A stretch of 64,000 nucleotides of DNA from assembly GCA_950295325.1 (NCBI GenBank), contig OX485805.1, positions 7,130,501-7,194,500 on the forward strand, in the 5' to 3' direction. Source of the stretch: Polytrichum commune (Eukaryota > Streptophyta > Polytrichopsida > Polytrichales > Polytrichaceae). The notes below the pieces were generated by a model, which worked only from the letters and a program-made list of their open reading frames with translations, was not told the DNA's origin and searched no databases. Positions 21,861 to 33,610 of this stretch are shown piece by piece. Made by a program: the position numbers and the translations under genes. Positions within the stretch are counted from its first letter, which is position 1. The number at the start of each line of letters is the position of its first letter.

Positions 21861-23529
21861 AAAGCCTTGGCCCTAACATCCCCTTCCCCCCATGATGGGG
21901 TTATGGCTCAGCTGGCTGGGGACCGCCCAAATGGCATGAACTCTAGCCCCAGCCACAATAACACGTCACAAAACCAAAGACAATCTAGGCTGGCAATTTT
22001 TTGAGGTTTCAATTGTCATAACCTGGCTTCAAGTATCAAATCTTGGATACTTGGACTTAATTTTGTATGGTAAGTACTACTGACTGGCATTTGGAGACCA
22101 TTCACTGTTGAGATGTTCCAAATTCATTTTTTTGGGTAGAGTTCATCCATTTAGTTGAAGTTCTGAGAATTTAGGTTAGGGCATTACAAGCATCAGAATA
22201 AATAAATAAATAAATATTATAAAAATCACACCCAATTAAATTGTTGACGATATTTTTGGTCATGCATTAGTGTGGAGATAATGAAGAGATTCCCCACAGC
22301 ATTTTGCAAGAATCATTAATTTGACAGGGAAATCATCACTTTCTTCACTCCACTTGGTCAACAACAACATGGGCAAAGAGAAAGCATTGATCTGCGCTTG
22401 TGCTCATAATCTACAATTGCGACAGCAAAGAATGCTATCAGTTACATACACAGTGGCTGTTCAATGTCAGGACCAGCAGTTCCAGGGATTGCAGGTCGAA
22501 GGAGGTCTTGGTATGTTGAGCACCATGACATGTGCTTATGGAAGTGTTATGTACGGGGATGTTACCTTCATCCAAGATCTCAAAGGGTCTCCAAATTATT
22601 TTCAGACACATGAGTCCCACATAATCGTGACATTCCAAGCTGTTAACAATCATCTTCAGAAGCTTGAATTTTGCACTAATCCTGCACCATCAAAGGTCAC
22701 AGGCATGTGTAGCCACTACAATCCCTGCAAGACATGTACCTAATCCACCTGGGCATTATTGTGCTTATAGAGTGATTCGAGGGAAAAGACAGTAATCTCC
22801 TCTTCCTACATGCTTGAACAGGCCAAGGACGTGTTTGTGACTTATTATTGTAGTCTTCAGGCCGAGACACTGGTGCCTTTTGAAGAGGGGATATTTTTCT
22901 GCAAATCTGCTCAAAAATTGTCTCGAATAATTATTCTATCACCATGTTCGTCACCGAACTATGAGTTGTGAAACCTCAACACAGCATGTATGAACAATAC
23001 TGCTGACAGTTGATGTGCAAGCTTCAAAGGACCGTCTCATTGTTGCACCGTTGAACTCAAAAGGCTGCAAAGAGTGTTTCCAAAGTCTGGTTTTGATCGT
23101 GTCTCAGTATGGTTGGACACCAAACTGCAACTGTCATCTCAGTGGATCTCCATCCTGTTCAATTCTCCACCAAAACTGATGACCTACTTGTGGCAACATT
23201 CCTTTGCAAAAAGTTGGTCCAAACACACAATTTTGTACCTCATTCAGAGGGATTGTGTTTGCACCCTGTACAAGAGCCTCAGAAGGAAACAAATGCTTTT
23301 CATAGTAGTCATGGAGCTACACACCAGGGTGCCAGCAAGAAACTCACTTTTTCCCGGAAGAGCTTTTCAATCTTATTCTGCACAGCTTTGCTGTTGAGTA
23401 GACTGTAGCCGAATGCCTCGTCAAAATCTCACCATATGATTTTCATTCGATCTAGGGATGCCTGTTTGATGATTCGTGGGGGATGATGTGGCGTTGCCAA
23501 ATGCCGTCAGCAACATCAGAATGCTCCAG
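21861..23529. other. Intergenic DNA downstream of the BTB gene
   Basis: No gene I can support. Two modest plus-strand frames (22321-22743 and 23074-23397) have no recognisable domain and lie just beyond the 3' end of the minus-strand BTB gene. They may include its untranslated 3' part or old repeats. Confidence 0.4.
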
Positions 23530-23750
23530 TGCTCATTGTGGTCAGGCCAATTTTTTTTGCCAATGTGTATGTTTCTGTTTGAATACAAGGAGGCACATCA
23601 TCACCCGGAATTGACGACCTTTTCATGCCTGATCACTACATCCAGTAATGGACACATGTCGCCCTACCATCGGCTGTAGTAGGCACTCAGTACCTACTTC
23701 AATGTGCAACCGAGGCTCCGTAGGTTGGGCGCCTATTATAGCCCGTGGCA
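23530..23750 (+). repeat. Dispersed repeat family R3, copy 3
   Basis: Begins GTGGTCAGGCCAA and carries CACTACATCCAGTAATGGACA, AGTAGGCACTCAGTACCTAC and GGTTGGGCGCCTATTA, in the same order as the two copies in the intron of gene A. Confidence 0.6.
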
Positions 23751-23769
23751 GGGCTCTTCACATCCATAC

Positions 23770-26700
23770 CTAGTTCATAACTGATGGATCCAACTTCTCA
23801 CCCACTCTGAGCTTCAGATCCAGTTTCAAAAAAACAGGACCATTGATGGTGAGGTTCCACCTCGGCACACTAAACCCACGTTCAATCCCCCAACCCGAGA
23901 AGAAGTCCGTGAAAGGGATGCAACACCCTGCAAGCTCTGACGCTGTCAAATTGAAGGTACCACTGGTTTTCGTGTCATAGTTTTGGGAGTAGTCCCGCTT
24001 CGTGGCGATCGTGTACTCCACAAACTTGTTGCCAGAATCGTTTTCGAATGCTTTCCAGACAGTTTCACTACAAGGAGGCAGGATGAGGTTGATGAAGCAC
24101 GTAAGCTGCTGGTTGTAGCTTGTTTTCACTTGACCGTGACGCGCCTCAAGGTAAAATGCATACTTGTCGCAGAGATGGAACGTGCGAGACTGGAAGCTCT
24201 GGCCTGTGCATATGACCATCTCGAGCGGGAACTCGAAATACACTTGGCAGCTGCCGTCCGGTTGCTTCACTTGAAAAGTTTTGGAGTTTCCCCAAAAGTT
24301 TTCCAAAATCATGGGATTACGTGGCCGGTAACGGTTGTGGTTTGTCTTTTTCCATAGCATCTGTTGCTGTCTGGCGTGGGTGAAGCTCTTGAACTTCAGT
24401 GCTTCCATCACCAATTCCTAAAGACAAAATTGAAGCAGATGTGTAGGTTCAGATCCTGTGGGAACTCCACAATTAAGACGCAGAAGGCCAGAATAGTGCT
24501 CAGATGAATGACCATTCTGTGCACTTGATTTCCAGCACACTCTACCACTCTATGGTCCACCAAATTTAGTGGGAGTATCCAGGTGAACCGGATATTTTCA
24601 TCCAACCATGTGGGAACCCAGAGGCTTGCCCTTGGGGTAGATAGGTGCAGGCCAGCTTGTCTGCGCCCATTCAAGGTGGTTCACCTTTGAAAGGAGGCAG
24701 TAGTCTTTGCGGGGGCCTTGTGATTCTTGTGATGCCCGAGTCGGGATTACATATAGAGTTCGACCAACTCGAACTTGAAGCAAAGCAACACCATTATTCA
24801 TGCCCGTGGCAACATCAGAGTTATCTCTTTTCTGTATCCTCATTGGTTGATTTAGAACAGATTTCTCTAGAATAGGATGTATGGGTGTGGCATTGTTGTG
24901 TGAAAATTAGTGCTGATTAAATTCATCATACACAAATATTGGAGTCAATTCTCTAGAACCCATCCATCTGGGTGGAAGATCAACCAACCTGGCATGTTGC
25001 ACTTTGCATCAGGGGATTCATTGACACAACATCGACAAGAAAGTCGCCTGTCATCCATGGGAACCGAATCACACACGCGACTTCCTCAGCCGCCTGCTGC
25101 TTCTCCTCTGCTGTCTGACAATTCGCGTTCACCCAGTCAAGGAAAATCTGAAATACTTCCTCCTCATATGAAACCATCAGAGCGTCTCTGTCAAGGATAA
25201 CCTTCACGCCCTCGATCGAAAGGGACAGAAAGTCCCCCTTCTTTGATGCAATGTTCTGAAACCACCATGCAAAAGGATCCACGCGAGAATTGAAATTCAG
25301 ACCACATCACATGTATACAGATTACCTTTTCTTACGCATTTAAGTAATAAATACTCATACCAGTAGTAACTGAAATCCAAAAACTACTGTCCACTCATTT
25401 CAAAAACCTAAACACTAGGAACATCCCACACGCAGTTAAGCAGCCAGTTATTATTGAGGCCATGTATACAAGATAAACCATCAAGCATGTCATCATTCAG
25501 TTTCACTTCTGCACTATAATTCTCAAAGCTTGGAAGGGAGGAGTTCGGACGATTGTAAGCTTCTGCGCCACTTCATATTCCCTACACACAATTTAACCTC
25601 TAAGGTAAGCATGTCCAATTCAGGCACTTATCTTGATCAGACACCTATGAGTGGTGTGTGGTCATGTTTGAATCTAAAAACGGACACCAAAAAGACGTGT
25701 ACTTACAAGAGATTGGACTCTGAGCTCAGAATTTGTTGACTATTCTAGGTTAAGTAGTCAACATAATTAGAAGAACCTATATGATCATGTACGAAGAAAA
25801 AGGAAATCTTCAATTTTGATATCGAATAAGATAATCCTTTGAGCTCCAAAAACGATCGGATAATGACTACAGCCTCATACTAATTGTATGTTAAATATTA
25901 TAGGAGAAGTGGGTGCAGAGCCAAAAGTTTACCTTTAAGGCCCACTTACTTTACTGAACATTCGCGATTCAAGCAACGGGTCCACAAGGGTTACATTTTT
26001 TAGAGATCCACAGAAAGAATGTATGAATTTTGCTGAGGAGAATGTTAACAAGAGGAAACATGCCTGGAATTCTGCTGCAAGATAGTTGCAGCAATGCTCA
26101 ACCACAGGTTGCACAGCCCGATCGGCTTTCAGAGACTCTGGCAAGCCAAGAATAAGCAAGCAATCGTTCAGTGTGCTCGGAAACGTCTTCAACACATTTG
26201 CCAGTGGTTCCATGCATGATGAAATAGCGAATCGGTCTGCCAAGCAGAGGAGTGTTACAGTGCCTTCCACATCTACTGGCTCCGCGAGTCGCCCCGTGTA
26301 CATGTACCGAATGAGCTGGTGAAGTCCCAATTTCTCTACACATTGTAAGGAAAAAGAGGAAAATCGGTGTACGCAATTATGCAGAATTCTGAGTTGATGA
26401 GACCAAAATTCACATGCTCTTATTTTATCTGTGTTCTAAAGTGCTGAATTGACCCAGAATGCTTTCAGCTGAATGGATAAGGAGGAGAGTTAAGGTTTAA
26501 AACACCACACCTTCTTCAGAAACTTTCACTTTCGCGACCCCCGAGCTTGACTCGCTCATGCCATTGGAGAACAGACTCATGAAGTAATCTGAATGAGCAG
26601 CCAGTATAACAGAATTGATATGCATTTTCTCTGTTTTCTGTCCGTCTGCAACGTCAACCTTGTCTTCTTTGTCACCACCTAACACCTGTTCCAACACCAG

Positions 26701-27100
26701 GAGAAATAGACCCGCGTGACCTGAAATTCGATTAAGGAGCTGAATGCACCTTCCTAAGAGCTCGCATATTGTCGGGAACTGAAGCTCTGCTACAAGACTT
26801 TCTTTGCAATTACATCTCTCCGTTTGCAGCAATAAGGTCACATTCTTTCCATTGATGTAACCTAGGCTCACGTAGAGTTCTTAAGATAGTGGGGAGCTCA
26901 CTCTTTTGATTTTGAGTGTAGGTATGAATAGAGTAAAATTGGCAGGAATGATTTACGCTTTCAAGATTCAGCCTTAACTCGGTGAGGAATGGGCCATTTT
27001 TCTTGGGTATTAAGAAGGGGTCCCTCCCAAGGAAACTCAACAAATGATATGCAAATTCTTGGCCATTAGGTCTCAAATTCAATAGAGAGTAATGGAATTT

Positions 27101-27139
<39 letters not shown>

Positions 27140-27389
27140 ATGTCTAACAATGCTGGCAGATAGAGAGCATCCTGCATTAACTATGTCCCAAAGGAAATCA
27201 TCATTTGGAAGAAAAAACAATGGAGAAACATTTGCAAAAGAGTGGTGTTGGAGTCACCTCCAACTGAAGTACACGGTCCGAGAACTCAGGATTGTCGTAA
27301 GCAAACTCGAAGCTCACCATCTTGTCAATCCCTCCACCATCACCAAAATTCAGCCTCTTTGAACTTTCCTTTCCCGAATCAAATCGCAT
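23770..27389 (-). CDS. BTB/BACK-domain protein, POB1/LRB-like (five exons, 497 aa)
   Basis: Exons: complement 27258..27389, 26511..26685, 26064..26335, 24989..25255, 23770..24417. Phases are consistent and total 498 codons including stop. The start is ATG 27389 (MRFDSGKESS). Order: FEFAYDNPEFSDRVLQLE, like the FAFNDSNFSDR block of Arabidopsis POB1; BTB/POZ domain (about 55-160) with HINSVILAAHSDYFMSLFSN; BACK domain (about 165-285) with VIRFPWMTGDFL; then a C-terminal MATH-like beta domain with FQSRTFHLCDKYAFYLEA and FLKLDLKLR. POB1/LRB proteins are substrate adaptors of CUL3 ubiquitin ligases, often acting in the nucleus, and by family this one should be too. All exons are open with no lesion. 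The third intron appears to use a GC donor. Introns contain a (GA)n run and a copy of repeat R1. Confidence 0.88.
25595..25905 (+). repeat. Dispersed repeat family R1, copy 3 (in BTB gene intron)
   Basis: Ordered words GACACCTATGAGTGGTGTG, AATCTAAAAACGGACACC, AGAGATTGGACTC, TTGTTGACTATTCTAGG and AGTCAACATAATTAGAAG match other R1 copies. It sits inside the 808-bp intron 25256-26063 of the BTB gene. Confidence 0.7.
27104..27138. repeat. (GA)n microsatellite
   Basis: About 17 uninterrupted GA units in the first intron of the BTB gene. Confidence 0.95.
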
Positions 27390-27954
27390 ATTAAACCCTA
27401 CATCTTGAATGTACAGAGCCTCCAAGAGATGGCATTCACAAGCCACTGGCCTGACTCAATTGCAGGCACATTCTCTTGAATGATATGAAGCAATTCACTA
27501 TCTCATATGGGTAAAATCGAAGAAATATCACGCAGAATTGATTGACCAGGTCACAACGTAGAACTCAGAAGACAATTCTTGCTTTCCTGGAAAATTGCTG
27601 AAAGTGGACCAACTTCGACATGTCCTACAACTACAGCTACAACTAGAGCAGAAAGCCTTCAGATTGGTTTCTAACTTAACCTACCAAAATTCAACTCACT
27701 TGGATCACGCCTTAAAATAAATTTTGGAAGGCTCCACTTCCATACCCAGCTTATAGATCTACTCACACCAGGCTGGTGTGATCGAAGGAGACAATTTTCT
27801 GTGGCGAGATTCCAAACGAATGCAAGTGAAAGTGGCGTCTTGAGATGCTTGACGGACACTCCAAGCTGCTTGAGATGTTCGCCGTGGGTACATCTTGGGG
27901 ATCCAAAGCGTCAGCGCGTGTAGACTCTGCTGCTTGACTCTTGGAGTATATAAT

Positions 27955-28290
27955 GTGAACGTGCCTAATTCGGTTACTTAAATCTTAATTTGACACCTAT
28001 ATTTGAGTGGCATGTGATTGGGTGTGGATCTAAGGACGGACATCAACAAGACATGTGTGTAAAATGGATTGGATCACGTGTCTACAATGTGTTAACCGTT
28101 TTAAGTTCAATAGTCAAAATAATTGGGGGGACTTATATTATCATTTAATAAGAAAGAAAAACTACACTTTCATAGTGACCTCCATATTAAATCATGCGGA
28201 AAATGGATACATGTGCGATTTGGATTTGATAATCACCTTGCATGTTTCATATCCTATGAGAATTGTGTCTAGAACTATAAGTGTTTGATT
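27955..28290 (+). repeat. Dispersed repeat family R1, copy 4
   Basis: A near full-length copy just upstream of the BTB gene: GACACCTATATTTGAGTGGC, GGGTGTGGATCTAAGGAC, AAGACATGTGTGTAAAA, GATTGGATCACGTG, GTTCAATAGTCAAAATAATT and ACTTATATTATCATTTAATA. Confidence 0.7.
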
Positions 28291-28299
28291 AAGACCCGC

Positions 28300-29456
28300 T
28301 TAGAGCCCACTTATCTTCTTGTATAAACGAGGACGGGCAGGTATTGACATTCCAGAGTTCCAGAGCAAACCAACAATCAACAACATGTAGAGTGGGCATC
28401 GGGGTGATGGTTAGGGATACTTTATTCATATGCACGGATGCATCAAGTTGGGACAAAACATGCTCACATCAACAACTATACTTTGAGAACCTTGGAACAA
28501 CGTGGGATGGCCTGGGGAAACCAATTCACGTGCAAGGGTGCAACATGCCAGGATAATACACACCTAAAACTAATACATTATGTATAGATGCATGCATGTA
28601 TGTATGTATTTACACAATTTTTTTATAATATTCATAATTATTGTCTTGACTGCTTCTCAAATTAACAAGTTTGGTAAGTTAGTTTAAATTAGCAATGCCA
28701 AAACTTGCATAATTTCCATCATACTACTGTAGTGTAATAAGGTAGAAAAACCATAACACATGAAAATAAGGTAACTCGCATTGAAGATTTGGTCTAACAA
28801 TCATGAGATAATTTTCCAAGATAGACGAGAAGGATTCATGAAGAATGCAAGTTGTTTCAAAAAAAATCCGCCCTATACAAAAAATGCTACAATTTTTCCA
28901 AGTGGAAAGTTGTCCAAGCTCCTACTCATTCACTAGATTCTCCCTACACTGAACACAGTAATCCGCATTTTCATACAGAACATCGCCTAAATTGGTTACC
29001 TCGTGAGTACATTAACACTTGACTCCCATTGGCTACACTAAGTGTGCACGCATTGAAGTTGCCGCCGAGCCATGATCGGTTTTAGAAATGACACTTCACC
29101 ATTATGACGGTGGTCTAGTGCATGGCTAGAGGGTGGTTAACGGGTTATGATATTTCTACCTTAGATGCCTTCTTATCTCTTATTCTAGTTCCAATTTTCA
29201 CATATCTCAATTTGTGCTTGTAAGAGCCAAGACCTTTCCAAACCTAATAACAAACCGCACGCATCAAGGCTCGACAAGTTTAAAAGGTCGTGATAGCATG
29301 CAGCATGTGGGCACCACCGCACTTGCTTCCACAACCCACAAAGTTCATTACACTACATTATTAGAACTTGGGGTATGCCTAATAGTCAAGTGACTTTTAC
29401 GAAGGTGAGGGATATATTTACATACATAAGCAAATCATGTAGTACACAATATGAAC
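28300..29456. other. Intergenic DNA, no gene recognised
   Basis: AT-rich, with ATGC/ATGT microsatellite-like sequence near 28585-28605. No coding region is supported. Confidence 0.45.
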
Positions 29457-29880
29457 GAACTACACTAACTATAATATTTAGTGTCACCGATTCTAATTGT
29501 CTTGTTCAATACTAATTGTAAAACCGTGGTATAGTGTCACCAACACTAAATGTTAACCCAACATTATTTGTCATTCTTGTTAAAAAATCGTGGATTATAC
29601 ATTTTCAGTGTTGTAATTACTGTCACCTACTAAGTGGTTTTTATTGCAATCGTCCATGACAATATTTTCACCACAAGTTGTTGATAAGAGAAGGTATTGT
29701 CAATGGATGAACTCATCCGTCATCCATGACAGTATTTGTTCAGTTATTCATAAGAAGTGTCAGCCAAAAAGGTACCATAGTGACATCAAATACCATATAT
29801 ATGACACGAAATATCATATTTAGTGTAGTTATAGATGAATCGGTTGAGTTTGAGAAATAACCGGTTGAAGTTCAAGACAT
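29457..29880. mobile_element. TIR element T1 fused to an M1 fragment, copy 1
   Basis: Left end ACTACACTAACTATAATA, right end the reverse complement of ACTACACTAAATATGATA at about 29829. Both continue as TTTAGTGTC or TTTCGTGTC. The interior (about 370 bp) is closely related to 36371-36732. Immediately to the right both copies carry the same fragment of repeat M1 (GAATCGGTTGAGTTTGAG, AATAACCGGTTGAAGTTCA), so the composite spread or was duplicated as a unit. Non-coding. Confidence 0.65.
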
Positions 29881-30524
29881 GATGATTCAACATAACCAAC
29901 AAATTAATCCTTAGGCACAACAAGTCTTCACATGCTTGGGTTTAATAATCGCAAGCGGGGATTTTGGTTTTGGAAGTTGCACTCTGGAGAGGAACATATT
30001 TGTTAGCACATATTGAAGTAGTTTTACATCTAACACCATCGCCCTAGGACAAGACCAAGGATGTCTTACAAACATACATTCTATTCACTCCAGCCTTGTA
30101 CGGAGACTGGAGTTCTTCTTCTTAGCATCGCTCAAGTCATAAGAGCCCTTCCCACTAAGGTTGGTATATCAACAATAACATAACGTAACGTTTATCCAAC
30201 TTCAATTTGTATGAAGCCATGAGCACTTGATGATCAACACATGATGTTATTTGTAAGTATTGCTTACAAATCCATGAATGTAGTATTTATAATAGCATAG
30301 GTGATTCCAAAACGTTGTTGTAGTTGGCGTGATGGGCATTCAAAAAAAAGTGTCATGCAAAGCAATGAGGTAAAGGAGTCATCATGTTGGCAAAGAATGG
30401 TGCATGCTAAATTGCCGTGAAAAAGAAGTGAGGCATTTGAATGCTTAGGTGGTGGTTCAAATTCTCCTATCACCAAGGTTGTCGAAGCAATAGAGGATGC
30501 CCCTATGCAATAAGCTTCAAAAGC

Positions 30525-30752
30525 AGTGCCCGAGAAGTTTTTGGGCATATATAGTTGGTGAAGATCCTAGTGATTCTAAATCCAGCCGGTTACATGTTGA
30601 CATCTTCTGGCTTGCTTTATTCATTTGAGGTATATTCCATAGATTCCTCTAAAACGATTGGTAATTCTCTTAAAGTCTCCAACTTCAACCGGTTATTTCT
30701 CCAACTCAACCGGTTCATCTGTAACTAATTGCCGGTTCTTCCCGGACATTGT
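30525..30752 (+). repeat. MITE-like family M1, copy 2
   Basis: Starts GTGCCCGAGAAGTTTTTGGG and ends AACCGGTTCATCTGTAACTA...GGTTCTTCCCGGACA. The interior parallels 16226-16446 (TTCATTTGAGG-ATATTC, CATAGATTC-TCTAAAA-GATTGG, CTTCAACCGGTTATTTCTC). Confidence 0.68.
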
Positions 30753-30759
30753 TCAAAAT

Positions 30760-33325
30760 ATCTTAATTTATTAATATAAATTAATCACATCTAGATATGC
30801 AAAGTCAAATATAAAACATAAATTCGAAAAATCTAAAAGAAATAAACCAATTGAAAGAACGCATATGATTTTGTATACACAAACATTTTTCAGTGAAACA
30901 TTACATTCATTATCATCAACAGCACATATTACATTACAAATAGATAAATTAGTTTCCCAAGTCATATCATCATATTCTATTTATAGAATGTAATGGTTTA
31001 TGATATTGGTTCAATTAAAAAATGATTTAATCTTCTGGAATATTTTTAGTCATATTCTCAAATAATACATGGAATTGCATAAATAGAAGCACAAAGCATA
31101 AAAATTGAAAGATTTGTTTCAATTCTAAAAAAAAGTATGTTTAAGCCATAGTGTGATAGTATAAATGGAAAATATATGATTTATGATATGTTTATGATAT
31201 TTATTTTAGATTTTTTTGAATATTGAGAAAATAAACATAAAATTATCAGTCTCTTCCATTTAAGTGTATTTCACCTAAATCTTGTTATTTACTTGATAAG
31301 ATTTTTTTTGGAGATATTCAGAATATGATTATTTATTCTAAATCGTAGATTATGAAATCTTCAATAAATTTCACAAAACTTCAACTAATCCAGAAATTAG
31401 AGACTAATTACATGTTATGTAACATATGTAAAAAAAAAGGAGTTATTCAATCGACCATTTGGTTTGTTAAATTGACCACAAAGATGCGTTGCATAGTCAC
31501 ATGACTTGTCAAAAATTCAATTTTTTTTATCATACCTTACATATCAATTATTATTGTTTTAACCAATGTGTGGTTGATTTACCAACCCCCTCAAAGAACT
31601 ACCATGATTAGGTTGATACATAAATATGGAGATCCAGTAGAATAACATGTCATGTATCGTGATTATATATTTGAGATATGTACAACTTGCAAATGCAATC
31701 AAAAGATTATATTCTTGTTTTTATGGTTCTAGTAACCCCAAAGGACCATGTGCATAGCAGAGTAATATTTATCACAATTTTCACATGTTTGATTGGGGAT
31801 TTTAAAGTTTTCTCATAAATTGTTCATGGGCAACTCCACAGACTTTAGCCGTGATGGTTATTAGTGGGTATACTCAGTAAACCCGCTCCGAGTTCACATA
31901 TGAACTCGAGGCCATGATCAAGGTACATCGTCCCTCATTCATGCCATCCCAAGGAGTTGGTTCTCTCTCTCTCTCTCTCTCTCTCTTCAATTTGGTTGTT
32001 TCATATATACACATTACTTTGTATATATGTACAAACATATGAATAAATAAGCTCAAATGGGTTTGTTTATACATACTAAAGCCATCATAATATAAGGCCT
32101 TGAGTACAACTAACTAAAGTGGCTCATAACCATATAATATTCTAAATATTGGCTAAACAAGTAGATTTGACAAGTACCCAAAGTGTATATGGAAAAAAGT
32201 GACAGCCGTACCTAAGGCCCACACCTACGAAACCCGGAAGCATTTGCAAAGTGGGCCATGTGGAGGCTATTTAGTAAGGGCGTACTACTACAAGATATGG
32301 GACGTCCAAATTGGAACATCTTAATCGTTGCTTCCTAAGCAAGGTCATTTAGGATTAGGGGAACCCTAAACCCTTAAGCATTATTTAACACTAAACAATG
32401 AAAAGTAGCCCATTCCAAGAGGTAAGTGTTGTCCAAAGTATGTTGAGTTGTGGATTGGTGTCGTGAGCAGTCACAACTACATGTATGATGGCAACATTTA
32501 AGGTGCAAAGAGTTTTTTACCTCCATTGTAGAGCAAAGTTATAGACATTGGACACAATCATAAACATGTTTCCCTCTTGTTATCAAAGTTTAACTATATG
32601 TATGCATAGATGTGACATCTATAACACGTGGAACACTATTGCGAACATCCGGTGTACACAACTAACCTCATTTTTTTTGTTGATGTTTGGGTGGGCAAAT
32701 GTGAGATAGTTCCTTTAGGGATGCAGTCATAAGAGCTTGTTGTTAGGAGGAAGGAGGTTATGTCTATGTTGTGTGGCATCTTGTGTTCTACAAAACCAAT
32801 AGAGAAGGCGTTGATTTGATTGGAGTATGTAGATACATTATTTTTGCCATTACCTCGAGGGTTTCAGCATAAACTAAGTGTCTAAGTCTGCACAAATGTT
32901 GTCAAGGTGAGCAACAAATGCCCAAACTGCAACACAACCTAGTTGTTGTAAGTTGGTATTTTTGCTACAACAAGGGATAAACAACTTGCGCATCACATAG
33001 CAAGTTTTGAACAAACCTCGCATTTTTCTTAGAATTGGGACATATAGATTGTTTGACAACTTTGAATTTGAATCACGTTTCTTTTGCAAAAATAATAAGC
33101 AAGAAAATAATCCCTCAAAAGAGGGTGATCCCACCCACCTTCCCGGGTGTCTCTTGTTTAGGGGGTATGCATCCCAACCCCTTTGTATTAAATAGGTTCT
33201 TAGTTGGTCATATTTGTAATGTTTACTGTTGATGGTTATTTGGGCACCAATTATGCATAGAATCTCTAGTCTTGCAAGGAATTGACATGGTGGGGTGTTG
33301 CAGTCGCATGGTAGTAGATACCAAA
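30760..33325. other. AT-rich intergenic DNA
   Basis: No gene recognised. Very AT-rich between 30.8 and 31.7 kb. A (CT)n microsatellite occupies 31962-31986. No LTRs or coding motif were found. Confidence 0.45.
31962..31986. repeat. (TC)n microsatellite
   Basis: About 12 uninterrupted dinucleotide units in intergenic DNA. Confidence 0.9.
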
Positions 33326-33329
33326 ATTG

Positions 33330-33610
33330 TTGAGTTTAAAGGTTTGTCATTGGTGGATCTTGCATTTTTTTAGTGTGCTAATATGTTGATTTGAAGAGTT
33401 TGAACTATGAGGTGTATGGCTTTGGTGTGCATGGCTATCCGTAGTTTTTTGATGTGTGAGTTTGTGCACATAGAGAGGAGGTATGACCATGTGGCTTTGT
33501 TGTTATTTGGGCAAAGGGTACAGTTGGGGTTGGTATGGCTGAGTGCCCAAAAGATTTACAAGGGGTAGTAATTATGTGGCACTAGTGCTTTATGCTTATA
33601 GCGTTTGAGA
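33330..33610 (-). pseudogene. Short fragment of LINE family L2 (C-terminal zinc-ribbon-like part)
   Basis: Minus-strand translation of about 33400-33560 gives HTNPNCTLCPNNNKATWSYL and LLSMCTN. This matches NCTLCHRNDKDTWPHLLTLC in the 37-41 kb element and CPICKSSNLDTWLHVILKC in the 18-20 kb element. Only this segment is recognisable, and it is a relic without function. Confidence 0.65.

Noticed and set aside
21895-21930. tRNA-like GGCTCAGCTGGCTGGGGACC
   Set aside because: Resembles a D-arm, but no acceptor stem, anticodon arm or T-loop can be paired around it.
22321-22743. 140-codon plus-strand frame starting MTGKSSLSSL
   Set aside because: No domain, no paralogue, and an overlapping open frame on the other strand. 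It cannot be distinguished from chance.
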